A stretch of DNA of 64,000 nt, taken from positions 126,532 through 190,531 of the forward strand of contig NZ_LMPT01000021.1 of NCBI RefSeq assembly GCF_001424425.1, written 5' to 3'. Both the position numbers and the translations under genes were made by a program. The notes below the pieces were generated by a model. That model saw only the letters and a list, made by a program, of their open reading frames with translations, ran no database searches and was not told the DNA's origin. Below are positions 9,100-17,906 of this stretch, piece after piece; the stretch's first letter is position 1, and each line of letters opens with the position of its first letter. The DNA comes from Acidovorax sp. Leaf191 (GTDB taxonomy: Bacteria; Pseudomonadota; Gammaproteobacteria; Burkholderiales; Burkholderiaceae_C).

Positions 9100-10315
9100 G
9101 GGGGATGTCCTTCCAGTTCGCCAGGGCCCAGAAATAGTAGCCAAAGTAGGCCAGCATGCTGGCAGAAATGCCCCATCCTGCGCCGGTGAGGCCGCCCAGG
9201 TACAGCCCGGGCACAAGGCCTGCAAAGAACAGGCATTGTCCGACGAGCGCCAGGCGCAGTGCCCAGGCCTGCGCCTTCCAGGCCATGGTCACCACCGCCA
9301 GCGGGGAGGCGATGAAATGCAGGGCGATGTAAGGCGCCATGGCGCGGGCGAGCTCACCGGTCTGTGCCCACTGCGCACCAAAAGCCAGCGTAAAGAGGGT
9401 GGGTCCCGCCATCAGCAGGACGGCTGCGAGGGGGAGCGCGACGGCCGCCAGCCCCAGCACCGCACGCCGCACGATGGTGCGCGCTTCGGCGCTGCCCCTG
9501 GCCTGCAGCAGGCGCGGGTACAGGGTTTGCGACAGGGCCCCGCCCACCAGTGTGGCCGGCGCCTTGAGGTAGCGCAGCGCCAGGGCCCAGACCCCGGCCG
9601 CCGCGTCGCCGGTAAGGGCGGCCACCAGCACCAGCGTGAGTGTGTCCTGCAGCGCGCCCAGAAAAGCGTGGGGCGTGTTGAGCAGCGGAAAGTCCCGGTG
9701 CCGGCGGGCAGCCGCCGCCAAGGCAGCCCGCGGCCTGCGCCACAGCCCAGACCAGCCGCCTGCAGGCGCCGGGCGGGCCAGCAGGCAGGCAGCGGCGAGC
9801 GCGGTGGTGGCTGCGCCCAGCATCAGCCCCAGCGGGCCCATCTTCATCAAGCCGAGCAGCAGTTGCACGATGGCGCCGCCCCCTTGCTGCACGAGCCGGG
9901 CCAGTGCCAGCAGCCCGAACATCTGCGACCGCGTGGCCCACATCGTGAGCCACTGCACGGTGCCGCCCGCTGCCACGGCCAGCGGCAGGCTCCATGCCAA
10001 TCGCATGCCTTGCCACACAGCCAGCACGGCACCCGCCGCGGCGGATGCCGCCGTGACGGCCAGGAGGATGCGCGCACACAACGCCATGAGTTCGGCAGCG
10101 CTCTCGTCGCTGGTCTCCAGCGGCAGCGCAAACTCGTACCGCGCGCAGGCCACCACCGCGATGTTGGTCGACACCGCCCAGAGCAGCGCAAACTGCCCGT
10201 ACGCCTCGGGGCTGTACACGCGCGTGAGCGCCGGGCCCAGCAGCAGCGGAATGGCGTGGGCCGCAACGCTGCCCGTGAGCAGGGTCAGCGTGCCCCGCAC
10301 AAGCCCTGGCTTCAT
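9083..10315 (-). CDS. Oligosaccharide flippase (Wzx / polysaccharide biosynthesis protein family)
   Basis: A 410-residue integral membrane protein with about 11-12 hydrophobic segments across its length, fitting the MATE/MOP flippase fold. It begins with MKPGLVRGTLTLLTGS and carries the early LGPALTRVYSPEAYGQFAL motif typical of Wzx-like translocases. It should flip undecaprenyl-pyrophosphate-linked oligosaccharide to the periplasm. The ATG at 10315 overlaps the TGA of the dehydratase gene (ATGA). No Wzy polymerase or Wzz chain-length regulator is visible in the cluster, so the flipped unit may be short or be polymerised by a gene elsewhere. Confidence 0.85.
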   Translation of the reverse strand: MKPGLVRGTLTLLTGSVAAHAIPLLLGPALTRVYSPEAYGQFALLWAVSTNIAVVACARYEFALPLETSDESAAELMALCARILLAVTAASAAAGAVLAVWQGMRLAWSLPLAVAAGGTVQWLTMWATRSQMFGLLALARLVQQGGGAIVQLLLGLMKMGPLGLMLGAATTALAAACLLARPAPAGGWSGLWRRPRAALAAAARRHRDFPLLNTPHAFLGALQDTLTLVLVAALTGDAAAGVWALALRYLKAPATLVGGALSQTLYPRLLQARGSAEARTIVRRAVLGLAAVALPLAAVLLMAGPTLFTLAFGAQWAQTGELARAMAPYIALHFIASPLAVVTMAWKAQAWALRLALVGQCLFFAGLVPGLYLGGLTGAGWGISASMLAYFGYYFWALANWKDIPHESAA

Positions 10316-12219
10316 GGCGCTTCCGCGGCTTCGGGCTGGTAGCCCGGCACCAGCTGCCGCAGCAGTGCGGTCATGGCGCCGTGGTCCCCCGCCTGGGCGG
10401 CCTGGCGCAAAGCCTGCAGCGAGGCCTGCAGTTCGTTCCACGGCCGGTACTCCTCGCGCGCCCGCAGGATGCGGGGGTGGGCCGTGGGCAGCGGGTTGTC
10501 GCCGATCAGGAGTTCTTCATACAGCTTTTCACCGGGGCGCAGACCGGTGAACACGATCTCGATGTCGCCCGCCGGGTGCCGCGCATCGCGCACCGTCAGG
10601 CCCGACAGCGCCACCATGCGCTGCGCCAGGTCCAGGATCTGCAGCGGCTCGCCCATGTCGAGCAGGAACACATCGCCCCCTTCGGCCATGGCGCCCGCCT
10701 GCAGCACCAACTGGGCGGCCTCGGCGATGGTCATGAAGTAGCGCGTGACCTCCGGGTGGGTCACCGTGACCGGGCCGCCCATGGCGATCTGGTTGCGAAA
10801 CAGCGGGATCACGCTGCCGCTGGAGCCCAGCACGTTGCCAAAGCGCACCATCGAAAAGCGTGTGGTGCATTTCCAGGGTCCGTCCGCAGCGTCGGCTCCG
10901 AACGGTGTGCGCGGCGACGCGGCCACGGCCTGCAGCACCATCTCGGCCACGCGCTTGGTGGCGCCCATGATGTTGGTGGGCCGCACGGCCTTGTCGGTGG
11001 AAATCAGCACGAAATGGCTGGCACCGTGCTCCAGCGCCACCCCCACCATGGCCAGCGTGCCGAAGACATTGTTCAGAATGCCTTCGCCTGCGTTGGCCTC
11101 CACCATGGGCACGTGCTTGTACGCGGCGGCATGGTAGACGGACGCGGGCCGGTACTGGCGGCAGATGTCGGCCATGCGCTCCTGCTGCGTCACATTGGCC
11201 AGCAGGGGGACCAGCTCGCAGCTGTGTTCGCCCTGCTGCGCCAGCGCCTGCAGTTCGTGGTGGATGGTGTAGAGCGCAAATTCGCTGTGGTCCACCAGCA
11301 GCAGCTGCCGGGGTCGCTCGCGCACGATCTGCCGGCACAGTTCGCTGCCGATGCTGCCGCCGGCGCCGGTGACCAGCACCACCGTGCCCTGCAGGTTGCG
11401 GCCCAGCAGTCCCGGGTCGGGGGCCACGGGCTCGCGGCCCAGCAGGTCTTCGATCTCCAGCTCCTGGAAGTCGGTGACCGTGACGCGCCCGCTGGCCAGG
11501 TCCGACAGGCCCGGCAGGGTGCGGATGCGCACGGGCAGGTCCCGCATGCCTTCGATGATCTCGCGGCGGCGTTGGCGCGTGGTGCTGGGCAGTGCGAGCA
11601 GGACGTCGGTGATGTCGAGCCGGCGCACCACATCGGCGAGTGCACGCGGCGAGTGCACGCGAACGCCGTTGATGCTGCGGCCGATCTTGCTGGCGTCGTC
11701 GTCCACAAAACCCTTGAGCAGGTACTGGCGCATGTTGCCCAGGCCCGCGGCGGTCTGCGCTCCGGCGTTGCCGGCACCGTAGATCAGCAGGCGGTACGGC
11801 GCATGGCGGCTGCGGCCCGCCAGCGCCAGCCACCCCAGGGCGCGGCTGGCGCCCACGAGCAGCATGAACAGCAGCGGCTGCAGGATGCCGACGCTGCGGG
11901 GCACGCCCTCCCATTGCGCCGCGAGCAGGCAGGCCAGGAGCAGCGCGCCATAGATGGCCACGGCCTTGCCGGTGGTGATGAGCGCGGTGATGCCTGTGTA
12001 GCGGAAGATGGCGCGGTACAGCCCCAGCTTGGCGAAGATGGGAAACGCGAGCGCGGGGGCGAGCCCGTAGGCCAGCCACTGCATGCCCTGCGGCCAGTGG
12101 AAGGTGTCCAGCCGCAGCGTGAACGCGAGCCACATGGCGGCAACGCCCAGGCACACGTCCATGGCGACCACCACCAGGCGTTTGGCTGCACGGGACCAGC
12201 CCAGGATGCGGTTCAGCAT
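10312..12219 (-). CDS. Membrane nucleotide-sugar 4,6-dehydratase (CapD/WbpM/PglF family)
   Basis: Converts a UDP-HexNAc (likely UDP-GlcNAc) to the 4-keto-6-deoxy sugar. The 635-residue form is the long type: four N-terminal membrane segments (about residues 12-135), a first nucleotide-binding domain with IYGAGNAGAQ (147-155) and the catalytic SDR domain with VTGAGGSIG (283-291). In place of the usual Tyr-x3-Lys the catalytic region reads STDK (407-410) and Met418-x3-Lys422 in NIMGATKR, the pattern of WbpM/PglF dehydratases. It heads the glycan operon. ATG at 12219 was chosen because the preceding codons run into the LON-domain gene region and lack family similarity. Confidence 0.92.
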   Translation of the reverse strand: MLNRILGWSRAAKRLVVVAMDVCLGVAAMWLAFTLRLDTFHWPQGMQWLAYGLAPALAFPIFAKLGLYRAIFRYTGITALITTGKAVAIYGALLLACLLAAQWEGVPRSVGILQPLLFMLLVGASRALGWLALAGRSRHAPYRLLIYGAGNAGAQTAAGLGNMRQYLLKGFVDDDASKIGRSINGVRVHSPRALADVVRRLDITDVLLALPSTTRQRRREIIEGMRDLPVRIRTLPGLSDLASGRVTVTDFQELEIEDLLGREPVAPDPGLLGRNLQGTVVLVTGAGGSIGSELCRQIVRERPRQLLLVDHSEFALYTIHHELQALAQQGEHSCELVPLLANVTQQERMADICRQYRPASVYHAAAYKHVPMVEANAGEGILNNVFGTLAMVGVALEHGASHFVLISTDKAVRPTNIMGATKRVAEMVLQAVAASPRTPFGADAADGPWKCTTRFSMVRFGNVLGSSGSVIPLFRNQIAMGGPVTVTHPEVTRYFMTIAEAAQLVLQAGAMAEGGDVFLLDMGEPLQILDLAQRMVALSGLTVRDARHPAGDIEIVFTGLRPGEKLYEELLIGDNPLPTAHPRILRAREEYRPWNELQASLQALRQAAQAGDHGAMTALLRQLVPGYQPEAAEAP

Positions 12220-12268
12220 GGACTGCAGAAAAGTCGGCGTGTGCGGACGACGAGGGCCTCGCCGCTCA

Positions 12269-12910
12269 TCATTGCGTGGGTGCAATGCCTGTGCGCTCCA
12301 GCACATCGCCGACCAGCTCCAGCCGGACCAGCGGGTTGTCCAGCTCCATCAATCGCTGCTTGAGCTCCAGGGGCACGGGCAGCAGTTCACACCAGCGGTT
12401 GGCCACCCAGCCGCAATCGTCGAGTTGCGCTGCCGTGGGGACGATGGACGTGGGCGCGTCGGGGTCGCGCTGCTGCAGGGTGTGCAGCACCTGGGCCAGG
12501 GCGGTCGAGGCTTTCTGCAAATCGGGCGGAATGGACACAGCCATGTCCTGGTCGAGGTGGTCGACATCGGCGATCCACAGGCCGTGCGGCAACAGGCTGC
12601 GCTGCGTGATACGAAACCGCTGGCTGCCGCGGCACACCAGCGTGATCAGCCCCGGCTGCGGGGTGTCGATCTGCTCGATGACGGCCAGCGTGCCGACGTC
12701 GCTGAACTGCTCGTCGGGTGCGCCGGCCTGCCGCACTTCCCGTCCCTGGGTGAGCGCCACCACGCCGAAGGGTGCGCCCGCCTGTTGGCATTTGCGGACC
12801 ATGTCGAGGTAGCGCACCTCGAACACGCGCAAGGCCAGCACGCCGCCTGGAAAGAGCACGGAGCCGAGCGGAAAAAGGGGCAGGGAGGACAGTGTGAGAG
12901 GCTGGGTCAT
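12269..12910 (-). CDS. LON substrate-binding domain protein (stand-alone)
   Basis: A 213-residue protein made only of the N-terminal domain found in Lon protease. It begins SLPLFPLGSVLFPGGVLALRVFEVRYLDMVRKC, split here as LFPLGSVLFPGG and VFEVRYLDM, and continues with GTLAVIEQ and RFRI segments. There is no AAA+ or protease domain. Such proteins are common in proteobacteria; their function is not established, though binding of peptides or proteins is assumed from the Lon homology. It is 49 nt upstream of the dehydratase gene on the same strand, so it could head that transcript, but nothing in it points to glycan synthesis. Confidence 0.88.
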   Translation of the reverse strand: MTQPLTLSSLPLFPLGSVLFPGGVLALRVFEVRYLDMVRKCQQAGAPFGVVALTQGREVRQAGAPDEQFSDVGTLAVIEQIDTPQPGLITLVCRGSQRFRITQRSLLPHGLWIADVDHLDQDMAVSIPPDLQKASTALAQVLHTLQQRDPDAPTSIVPTAAQLDDCGWVANRWCELLPVPLELKQRLMELDNPLVRLELVGDVLERTGIAPTQ

Positions 12911-13289
12911 GAATCGGAGATGACGAAGTGCAGCATGTTCATGTCGGTTTCAAAAACGCCCGAGGTCGGCGCAGACCGTTCCGGGCCCTTGGGCCCGCGG
13001 GCCTTCGCGGATGCCTGGCAGCGTAAGCGCTGGCACCCTGGCAAGGGCAGGCACTGGGCTTGCGCCCGGGAACAGGCCTGGATACCTTCGCATTGCGCGT
13101 CGCCTGGGTGCCCGGCCCCTGGTGCCAAGTCCGGGCCGTTCGTGCCGCCTGGGCCGGTACGGGGACAGCCCTGGCTGACCGGGACGCAGCGCCGGACGAT
13201 CCTTGAAACTGATGGGGGAACACCCTACGTCGCTATCATCCCATGACACGGCGTTCTTTCGGCGCCGCCCACCCGTTTTTGTCTCATCC
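12911..13289. other. Intergenic stretch between the LON-domain gene and yggT
   Basis: I see no convincing gene in these 379 bases. It lies between divergently transcribed genes and should hold both promoters. A TTGAAA (13203-13208) and a TACGTC 17 bases further on is the best, but weak, sigma-70 candidate for yggT; TATCAT at 13234-13239 is an alternative -10. Several GC-rich inverted repeats (around 12985-13070) are visible without a T-run. Confidence 0.5.
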
Positions 13290-13847
13290 ATGCTCTACCA
13301 GATCGCCTCTTTTCTGCTCGACGTCGTCGGTGGCCTGCTCACGGGGGCGTGCCTCTTGCGGCTGTACATGCAATGGCAGCGCATTCCGTTTGCCAACCCG
13401 GTGGGAGGGCTGATCTTTGCCCTCACGGACTGGGTCATCCTGCCGCTGCGCAAGGTGATCCCGCCGGTGGGGCGCCTGGATGTGTCGAGCCTGGTGGCCG
13501 CGGTGCTGCTGCAGCTCACGCAATATTTCCTGCTCGCACTGCTGCTGGGCGCCGTCGGGGCTGCGTCTGCGTGGGCCTGGCTGCCGTGGCTCGCGCTGTT
13601 CGGGCTGGCCCGTGTGGCGGTGTCGGGGCTGATCGGCCTGCTGATCGTCTACGCGGTGATGTCGTGGGTGCAGGCGCGCTCGCCGCTGTCGGATGTCATC
13701 GCCCGGCTGTGCGAGCCGGTGCTGCGGCCGTTTCGCCGCATCATCCCGCTGGTGGGCGGCATCGATCTGTCGCCGCTGGCCTTGCTGGTGCTGCTGCAGG
13801 TGGTGATGATCGTACTGGGCCATCTGCAGGCCAGCGTCATGCGGTGA
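13290..13847 (+). CDS. YggT-family integral membrane protein
   Basis: A 185-residue membrane protein with two copies of the YggT domain. Each copy has hydrophobic helices around an amphipathic loop, with the paired motifs DWVILPLRKVIPPVGRLDVSSL (first copy) and CEPVLRPFRRIIPLVGGIDLSPL (second copy), best recognised by the P-x-R-x-I-P-x-G-x-D core. YggT proteins have been linked to osmotic and ion stress and to membrane protein complexes, but the biochemical role is unclear. ATG at 13290 begins MLYQIASFL at the first helix. In many proteobacteria the gene follows proC; here it stands alone and converges on accD. Confidence 0.9.
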   Translation: MLYQIASFLLDVVGGLLTGACLLRLYMQWQRIPFANPVGGLIFALTDWVILPLRKVIPPVGRLDVSSLVAAVLLQLTQYFLLALLLGAVGAASAWAWLPWLALFGLARVAVSGLIGLLIVYAVMSWVQARSPLSDVIARLCEPVLRPFRRIIPLVGGIDLSPLALLVLLQVVMIVLGHLQASVMR

Positions 13848-13861
13848 CCATTCGTTGGACA

Positions 13862-13930
13862 AAAAATGCCCATAAAAAAGGCCTCTACCGCTTGTCCGGT
13901 GAGGCCTTTTTGCTATTAAAAATATAGTGA
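13862..13930 (+). repeat. Dispersed palindromic repeat, family 1 (copy A)
   Basis: AT-rich block ending in GCTATTAAAAATATAG (13912-13927), preceded by a CTACCGCTTG element. The same ordered elements occur at 43911-43966, 48903-48960, 60086-60148 (inverted) and 24341-24390 (inverted, diverged). In this copy the central part has become a perfect transcription terminator shared by yggT and accD. Confidence 0.7.
13875..13911. terminator. Bidirectional terminator between yggT and accD
   Basis: An 11-bp perfect stem AAAAAGGCCTC (13875-13885) with GAGGCCTTTTT (13901-13911) encloses an inner ACCG/CGGT pair. A/T runs flank both sides, so it can stop transcripts from yggT (plus) and accD (minus). Confidence 0.85.
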
Positions 13931-13998
13931 TCTTGCTGGTGCTGCGAATCGACGGCGCAGCCGTGCATCACGCCGTCGCCGGCATCGTCACATCAGCA

Positions 13999-14871
13999 TC
14001 ACATGACAGCGTCGGCCGGCAGTCGCTGCAGCATGGCCAGGCTGCTCGCCACCGTGTTGCGCAGTTCGCGGCGGTCGCAGATGAAATCGACGGCACCCTT
14101 GGTCTGCAGGAACTCGGCGCGCTGGAAGCCCTCGGGCAGGGTCACGCGCACGGTGGATTCGATCACGCGGGGGCCGGCAAAGCCGATCAGCGCCTTGGGC
14201 TCGGCGATCACGATGTCGCCCACGAAGGCGAAGCCGGCGCTCACGCCGCCCATGGTCGGGTCGGTCAGCACGCTGATGTAGGGCAGGCCCTTCTTGGCCA
14301 GGCGGGTGAGGGCTGCATTGGTCTTGGCCATCTGCATCAGCGACAGCAGGCCCTCCTGCATGCGGGCACCGCCGGTGGCGGTAAAGCAGATGAAGGGCAC
14401 CTTCTGCTCGATGGCAGTTTCCACGCCGCGCACGAAGCGCTCGCCGACCACGGAGCCCATGGAGCCGCCCATGAAGTCGAACTCGAAGCAGGCGACCACC
14501 ACGTTGATGCTCTTGACCGCGCCACCGATGACGATGAGGGCATCGGTCTCGCCGGTGTTCTCCAGGGCTTCTTTCAGGCGCTCGGGGTACTTGCGGCTGT
14601 CCTTGAACTTGAGGGCGTCCACGGGCAGCACTTCCTGGCCGATCTCGTAGCGGCCTTCGGCGTCCAGGAACGAGTTCAGCCGCGGGCGGGCGCCGATGCG
14701 GTGGTGGTGGCTGCAGTGGGGGCAGACGTTCTGGTTTTGTTCCAGGTCGGACTTGTAGAGCACCGTCTCGCAGCTCGGGCACTTGATCCAGAGGCCCTCG
14801 GGCACCTGGCGGCGCTCGGTGGGGTCGGTTTGCTGGATCTTGGAGGGCAGAAGTTTTTCGAGCCAGGACAT
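13999..14871 (-). CDS. accD: Acetyl-CoA carboxylase carboxyltransferase subunit beta
   Basis: Beta subunit of the carboxyltransferase that moves CO2 from biotin to acetyl-CoA, making malonyl-CoA for fatty acid synthesis. The 290-residue protein has the four-cysteine zinc ribbon Cys31, Cys34, Cys50, Cys53 (CPSC and CPHC) and a crotonase-like carboxyltransferase domain with [24 protein letters not shown] and [14 protein letters not shown] at 14871 ([11 protein letters not shown]) is the conserved start. It follows trpA by 173 nt, a gap that contains a dispersed repeat. The trpFBA-accD order is usual in betaproteobacteria. folC, often next, is absent here; the convergent yggT gene follows instead. 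Confidence 0.97.
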   Translation of the reverse strand: MSWLEKLLPSKIQQTDPTERRQVPEGLWIKCPSCETVLYKSDLEQNQNVCPHCSHHHRIGARPRLNSFLDAEGRYEIGQEVLPVDALKFKDSRKYPERLKEALENTGETDALIVIGGAVKSINVVVACFEFDFMGGSMGSVVGERFVRGVETAIEQKVPFICFTATGGARMQEGLLSLMQMAKTNAALTRLAKKGLPYISVLTDPTMGGVSAGFAFVGDIVIAEPKALIGFAGPRVIESTVRVTLPEGFQRAEFLQTKGAVDFICDRRELRNTVASSLAMLQRLPADAVM

Positions 14872-14931
14872 GGTTTTCCTCTGTGTGAATGGGCCAGTGG
14901 CGGCACGGCCTTGAAACTGGCGCGGCCTAAA

Positions 14932-15034
14932 GGCCAGGGCTCCCGCGCAAGGGCCGCCCCGCCGCGCTGGGAGCGTCCCCCTTCGCGCGCAAAGCGCGAG
15001 AGAAGGGGGAAGCGGCAAAGCCGCTCAGGGGGAT
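14932..15034 (-). repeat. Dispersed GC-rich repeat, family 2 (copy 1), downstream of trpA
   Basis: Read on the minus strand it begins about 12 nt after the trpA stop with CCCCCTGAGCGG. It then has a CGCGCTTTGCGCGCG palindrome and the core AGGGGGACGCTCCCAG, then GCGGCGGGGCGGCCCTTGC. The same core follows the dnaB stop at 35129-35219 and, degenerate, the GNAT stop at 57890-57970. Confidence 0.75.
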
Positions 15035-15044
15035 GCTCTTTATT

Positions 15045-15866
15045 TTACGCGTCTAGCGCCTTGCGGATGCCGCGCAGGAAGTCGATGGTCAGGGGCACCA
15101 CCTTGGCGTGCTCCTGGTCTTCGATCAGCTGGATGATGCGGCTGCCGATGACCACCGCGTCCGCCACCTTGCCGATGGCCTGGGCCGTCGCTGCGTCGCG
15201 GATGCCAAAGCCTACGCCGACAGGGATGTGCACATGCTCGCGGATGCGGGGCAGCATCTGCTCCACGGCCGCGGTATCAAGCGCACCGGAGCCCGTGACG
15301 CCCTTGAGCGACACGTAGTACACATAGCCGCTGGCCACCCGCGCCACCTGGGCCATGCGCTCGTCCGTGCTGGTGGGGGCCAGCAGGAAGATCAGGTCCA
15401 TGCCGTGGGCACGCAGGTCGGCCGCGAAGGCTTCGCATTCCTCGGGCGGGTAGTCGACGATGAGCACGCCGTCCACGCCGGCTTCGGCGGCATCGCGCAC
15501 GAAGGCGCTCTCTCCGCCCGCCTGGCTGTGCACCTGGTCGTAGCGTTCCACCGGGTTGGCGTAGCCCATCAGCACCACGGGCGTGGTGGTGTTGCGCTTG
15601 CGAAACTCGCGTACGTGGTCGAGCACCTGCACCATGCCCACACCCAGGCCCAGCGCCTTTTCGCCAGCCTTCTGGATCACGGGGCCGTCGGCCATGGGGT
15701 CGGAGAAGGGCACGCCCAACTCGATCACATCGGCACCAGCCTCCACCATGCCGTGCATGAGGGCGGGCGTGATGTCGGCAAACGGGAAGCCTGCGGTGAC
15801 GTACGGGATCAGCGCCTTGCGGCCCTGGGCTTTCAGCTGTTCGAAAGTGGTGTCTATGCGGCTCAT
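15045..15866 (-). CDS. trpA: Tryptophan synthase alpha chain
   Basis: Cleaves indole-3-glycerol phosphate to indole and glyceraldehyde 3-phosphate and passes indole through a tunnel to TrpB. The 273-residue TIM barrel has both catalytic acids at the canonical positions: Glu49 ([12 protein letters not shown]) and Asp60 ([10 protein letters not shown]). A C-terminal phosphate-binding segment (VGFGIRDAA) is also present. The start ATG at 15866 overlaps the trpB stop as ATGA, so the two subunits are translationally coupled. The gene ends 12 nt before a family-2 dispersed repeat. Confidence 0.98.
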   Translation of the reverse strand: MSRIDTTFEQLKAQGRKALIPYVTAGFPFADITPALMHGMVEAGADVIELGVPFSDPMADGPVIQKAGEKALGLGVGMVQVLDHVREFRKRNTTTPVVLMGYANPVERYDQVHSQAGGESAFVRDAAEAGVDGVLIVDYPPEECEAFAADLRAHGMDLIFLLAPTSTDERMAQVARVASGYVYYVSLKGVTGSGALDTAAVEQMLPRIREHVHIPVGVGFGIRDAATAQAIGKVADAVVIGSRIIQLIEDQEHAKVVPLTIDFLRGIRKALDA

Positions 15867-17140
15867 GGCTTGGAGTCTCCGGGGCCGCCCTTGACGGTCA
15901 GGCCGCGCATGGAGGGGCGGTCGTAGAAATCTTCACCCGACAGGTCGGCCACGGTGCCGATGTCCTTGTCGCCCCGGCCCGAGAGGTTGACCAGGATGGC
16001 CTGGTCGGGCCGCATGGTGGGCGCGAGCTTGAGGGCGTAGGCGAAGGCATGGCTCGATTCCAGCGCCGGGATGATGCCTTCGGTGCGGCACAGGTGGTGG
16101 AAGGCGGACAGCGCTTCCTGGTCGGTGATGCCCACGTACTCGGCGCGCCCGATCTCCTGCAACCAGGCGTGCTCCGGGCCCACACCGGGGTAGTCCAGGC
16201 CTGCGCTGATGCTGTGGGTCTCGGTGATCTGGCCGTTGGCATCCTGCAGGATAAAGGTGCGGTTGCCGTGCAGCACGCCCGAGCTGCCGCGCTGCAGCGA
16301 TGCCGAGTGCTTGCCGCTGTCCAGGCCCTCGCCCGCCGCCTCCACGCCGATCAGGCGTGTCTTGTCGAACGGGATGTAGGGGTGGAAGATGCCCATGGCG
16401 TTGCTGCCGCCGCCCACGCAGGCGATCACGGCGTCGGGCTGCTCGGCGGCGATCTTCTGCTCGGCCAGCATGGCGGGCATCTGCTCGATGGATTCCTTGC
16501 CGATCACGCTCTGGAAGTCGCGCACCATCATCGGGTAGGGGTGCGGGCCTGCCACGGTGCCGATGATGTAGAACGTGTTGTCCACGTTGGCCACCCAGTC
16601 GCGCATGGCTTCGTTCAGGGCGTCCTTGAGCGTCTTGCTGCCGGACTCGACCGGCACCACGGTGGCGCCCAGCAGCTTCATGCGAAACACGTTGGGGCTT
16701 TGGCGCTTGACGTCTTCGCTGCCCATGTAGACCACGCATTCGAGGCCGTAGCGCGCGCAGATGGTGGCCGTGGCCACGCCGTGCTGGCCCGCGCCAGTCT
16801 CGGCGATCACGCGGGGCTTGCCCATGCGGCGTGCCAGCATGGCCTGCCCGATCACGTTGTTGATCTTGTGGGCGCCGGTGTGGTTGAGGTCTTCGCGCTT
16901 GAGGTAGATCTGCGCGCCGCCCAGCTCGCGGCTGGTGCGGGCGGCGTGGTACACCGGCGAGGGGCGGCCCACGAAGTGCTTGAGCTCGTACGCGAATTCG
17001 GCAAGGAACTCGGGGTCGTTCTGGTAGCGGGCGTAGGCCTCGCGCAGTTCCTTGATGGCGTGGGTCAGTGTTTCGCTGACGAAGCTGCCGCCGTAGGAGC
17101 CGAAATGGCCTGAAGCATCAGGTTGCTGATAGGAATTCAT
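15863..17140 (-). CDS. trpB: Tryptophan synthase beta chain
   Basis: PLP enzyme that condenses indole with serine to tryptophan. The 425-residue product is of the TrpB1 type. The Schiff-base Lys92 is in HTGAHKINN, with the adjacent [10 protein letters not shown] catalytic loop and the C-terminal glycine-rich phosphate cup [13 protein letters not shown] at 17140 ([14 protein letters not shown]) was chosen because the preceding codons overlap trpF without similarity. The trpF gene reaches 23 nt into trpB, and trpA follows with an ATGA overlap. No trp leader or operator was found upstream; the set is read from the fimV/truA side. Confidence 0.98.
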   Translation of the reverse strand: MNSYQQPDASGHFGSYGGSFVSETLTHAIKELREAYARYQNDPEFLAEFAYELKHFVGRPSPVYHAARTSRELGGAQIYLKREDLNHTGAHKINNVIGQAMLARRMGKPRVIAETGAGQHGVATATICARYGLECVVYMGSEDVKRQSPNVFRMKLLGATVVPVESGSKTLKDALNEAMRDWVANVDNTFYIIGTVAGPHPYPMMVRDFQSVIGKESIEQMPAMLAEQKIAAEQPDAVIACVGGGSNAMGIFHPYIPFDKTRLIGVEAAGEGLDSGKHSASLQRGSSGVLHGNRTFILQDANGQITETHSISAGLDYPGVGPEHAWLQEIGRAEYVGITDQEALSAFHHLCRTEGIIPALESSHAFAYALKLAPTMRPDQAILVNLSGRGDKDIGTVADLSGEDFYDRPSMRGLTVKGGPGDSKP

Positions 17141-17906
17141 GAGGGTTCTTTGCAAGTTGGGCATCGGCCGCGCGCACGGCGGCGATGAACCGTTGGATCT
17201 TTCCGGCGTCCTTGATGCCCCTCAGGGGCTTGCCATCGGGGCTGTTAGGGTCCGTGGCCTCGACGCCGGAGCTGACATCAACCGCCAGCGTGTGGCAACG
17301 CGGGCGTACTTGCAAAATGCCATCGGTCACGTTTGCAGGCGTGAGTCCACCAGACAAAACGAGGTGAGAGCTGACGCTTGGTGGAAGGAGTGACCAATTG
17401 AATGCCTTGCCGCTGCCGCCGTACCCGTCGACATGGGCGTCGAGCAGGATGGCTTGGGCGTGAGAGTAATCGTGGGCGTATTTTACGAGGTCGAAGCGGG
17501 CCGCTCCGTCACCCAGGGGAATCCGCGCTGCCCGCAGGTAGGGGCGCGCGCCCTGGCCGGTGGCCGCCAGGCAGTCCTCAGGTGTCTCGTCGCCATGAAA
17601 CTGGATGGTAGCGCCCGCTATCAGGGCGCTGGCAGCTATCACATTGGTAGCAGTCTCGTTGACGAACAGCAGCACCGGCGTCACAAAGGGCGGCAGGCGC
17701 CGCGCCAACTGGGCCGCACGCTCCGGAGTGACCGCGCGCGGACTGGGGGCATACAGCACGAAACCGACCGCGTCGGCCCCGGCAGCCACCGCGGCATCCA
17801 CATCCTGCTCGCGCGTCAGGCCGCAGATCTTGATGCGGGTGCGGGCGGCGGGCTGCGCCGGTTCTGGGTGGGCTTGCGGCGAGAGGGGCGAGGGCGGTGT
17901 CGTCAT
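17118..17906 (-). CDS. trpF: Phosphoribosylanthranilate isomerase
   Basis: Amadori isomerase converting phosphoribosylanthranilate to the ribulose form in tryptophan synthesis. The 262-residue barrel has the general base Cys28 in KICGLTRE, the general acid Asp210 in [10 protein letters not shown] and the [10 protein letters not shown] phosphate site. The product is somewhat longer than E. coli-type domains because of a proline-rich N-terminal extension (about 24 residues). ATG at 17906 overlaps the truA stop (ATGA) and is preferred to a TTG nine bases upstream. Its 3' end overlaps trpB by 23 nt. A short stretch (about 17611-17652) faintly resembles the family-1 dispersed repeat, possibly by chance. 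Confidence 0.96.
   Translation of the reverse strand: MTTPPSPLSPQAHPEPAQPAARTRIKICGLTREQDVDAAVAAGADAVGFVLYAPSPRAVTPERAAQLARRLPPFVTPVLLFVNETATNVIAASALIAGATIQFHGDETPEDCLAATGQGARPYLRAARIPLGDGAARFDLVKYAHDYSHAQAILLDAHVDGYGGSGKAFNWSLLPPSVSSHLVLSGGLTPANVTDGILQVRPRCHTLAVDVSSGVEATDPNSPDGKPLRGIKDAGKIQRFIAAVRAADAQLAKNPHEFLSAT

Noticed and set aside
2409..12219. Recent horizontal acquisition of the glycan cluster
   Set aside because: By eye its G/C content and codon use match the flanks, and there is no flanking tRNA, integrase or repeat.
12969..13075. Small RNA gene in the LON-yggT gap
   Set aside because: GC-rich inverted repeats are present but no T-run terminator or promoter pair supports a transcript.
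13203..13289. Upstream extension of yggT and of several other genes (lysS, truncated N-termini)
   Set aside because: Extra codons lack family similarity, lie over promoters or terminators, and start at weak TTG/GTG codons.
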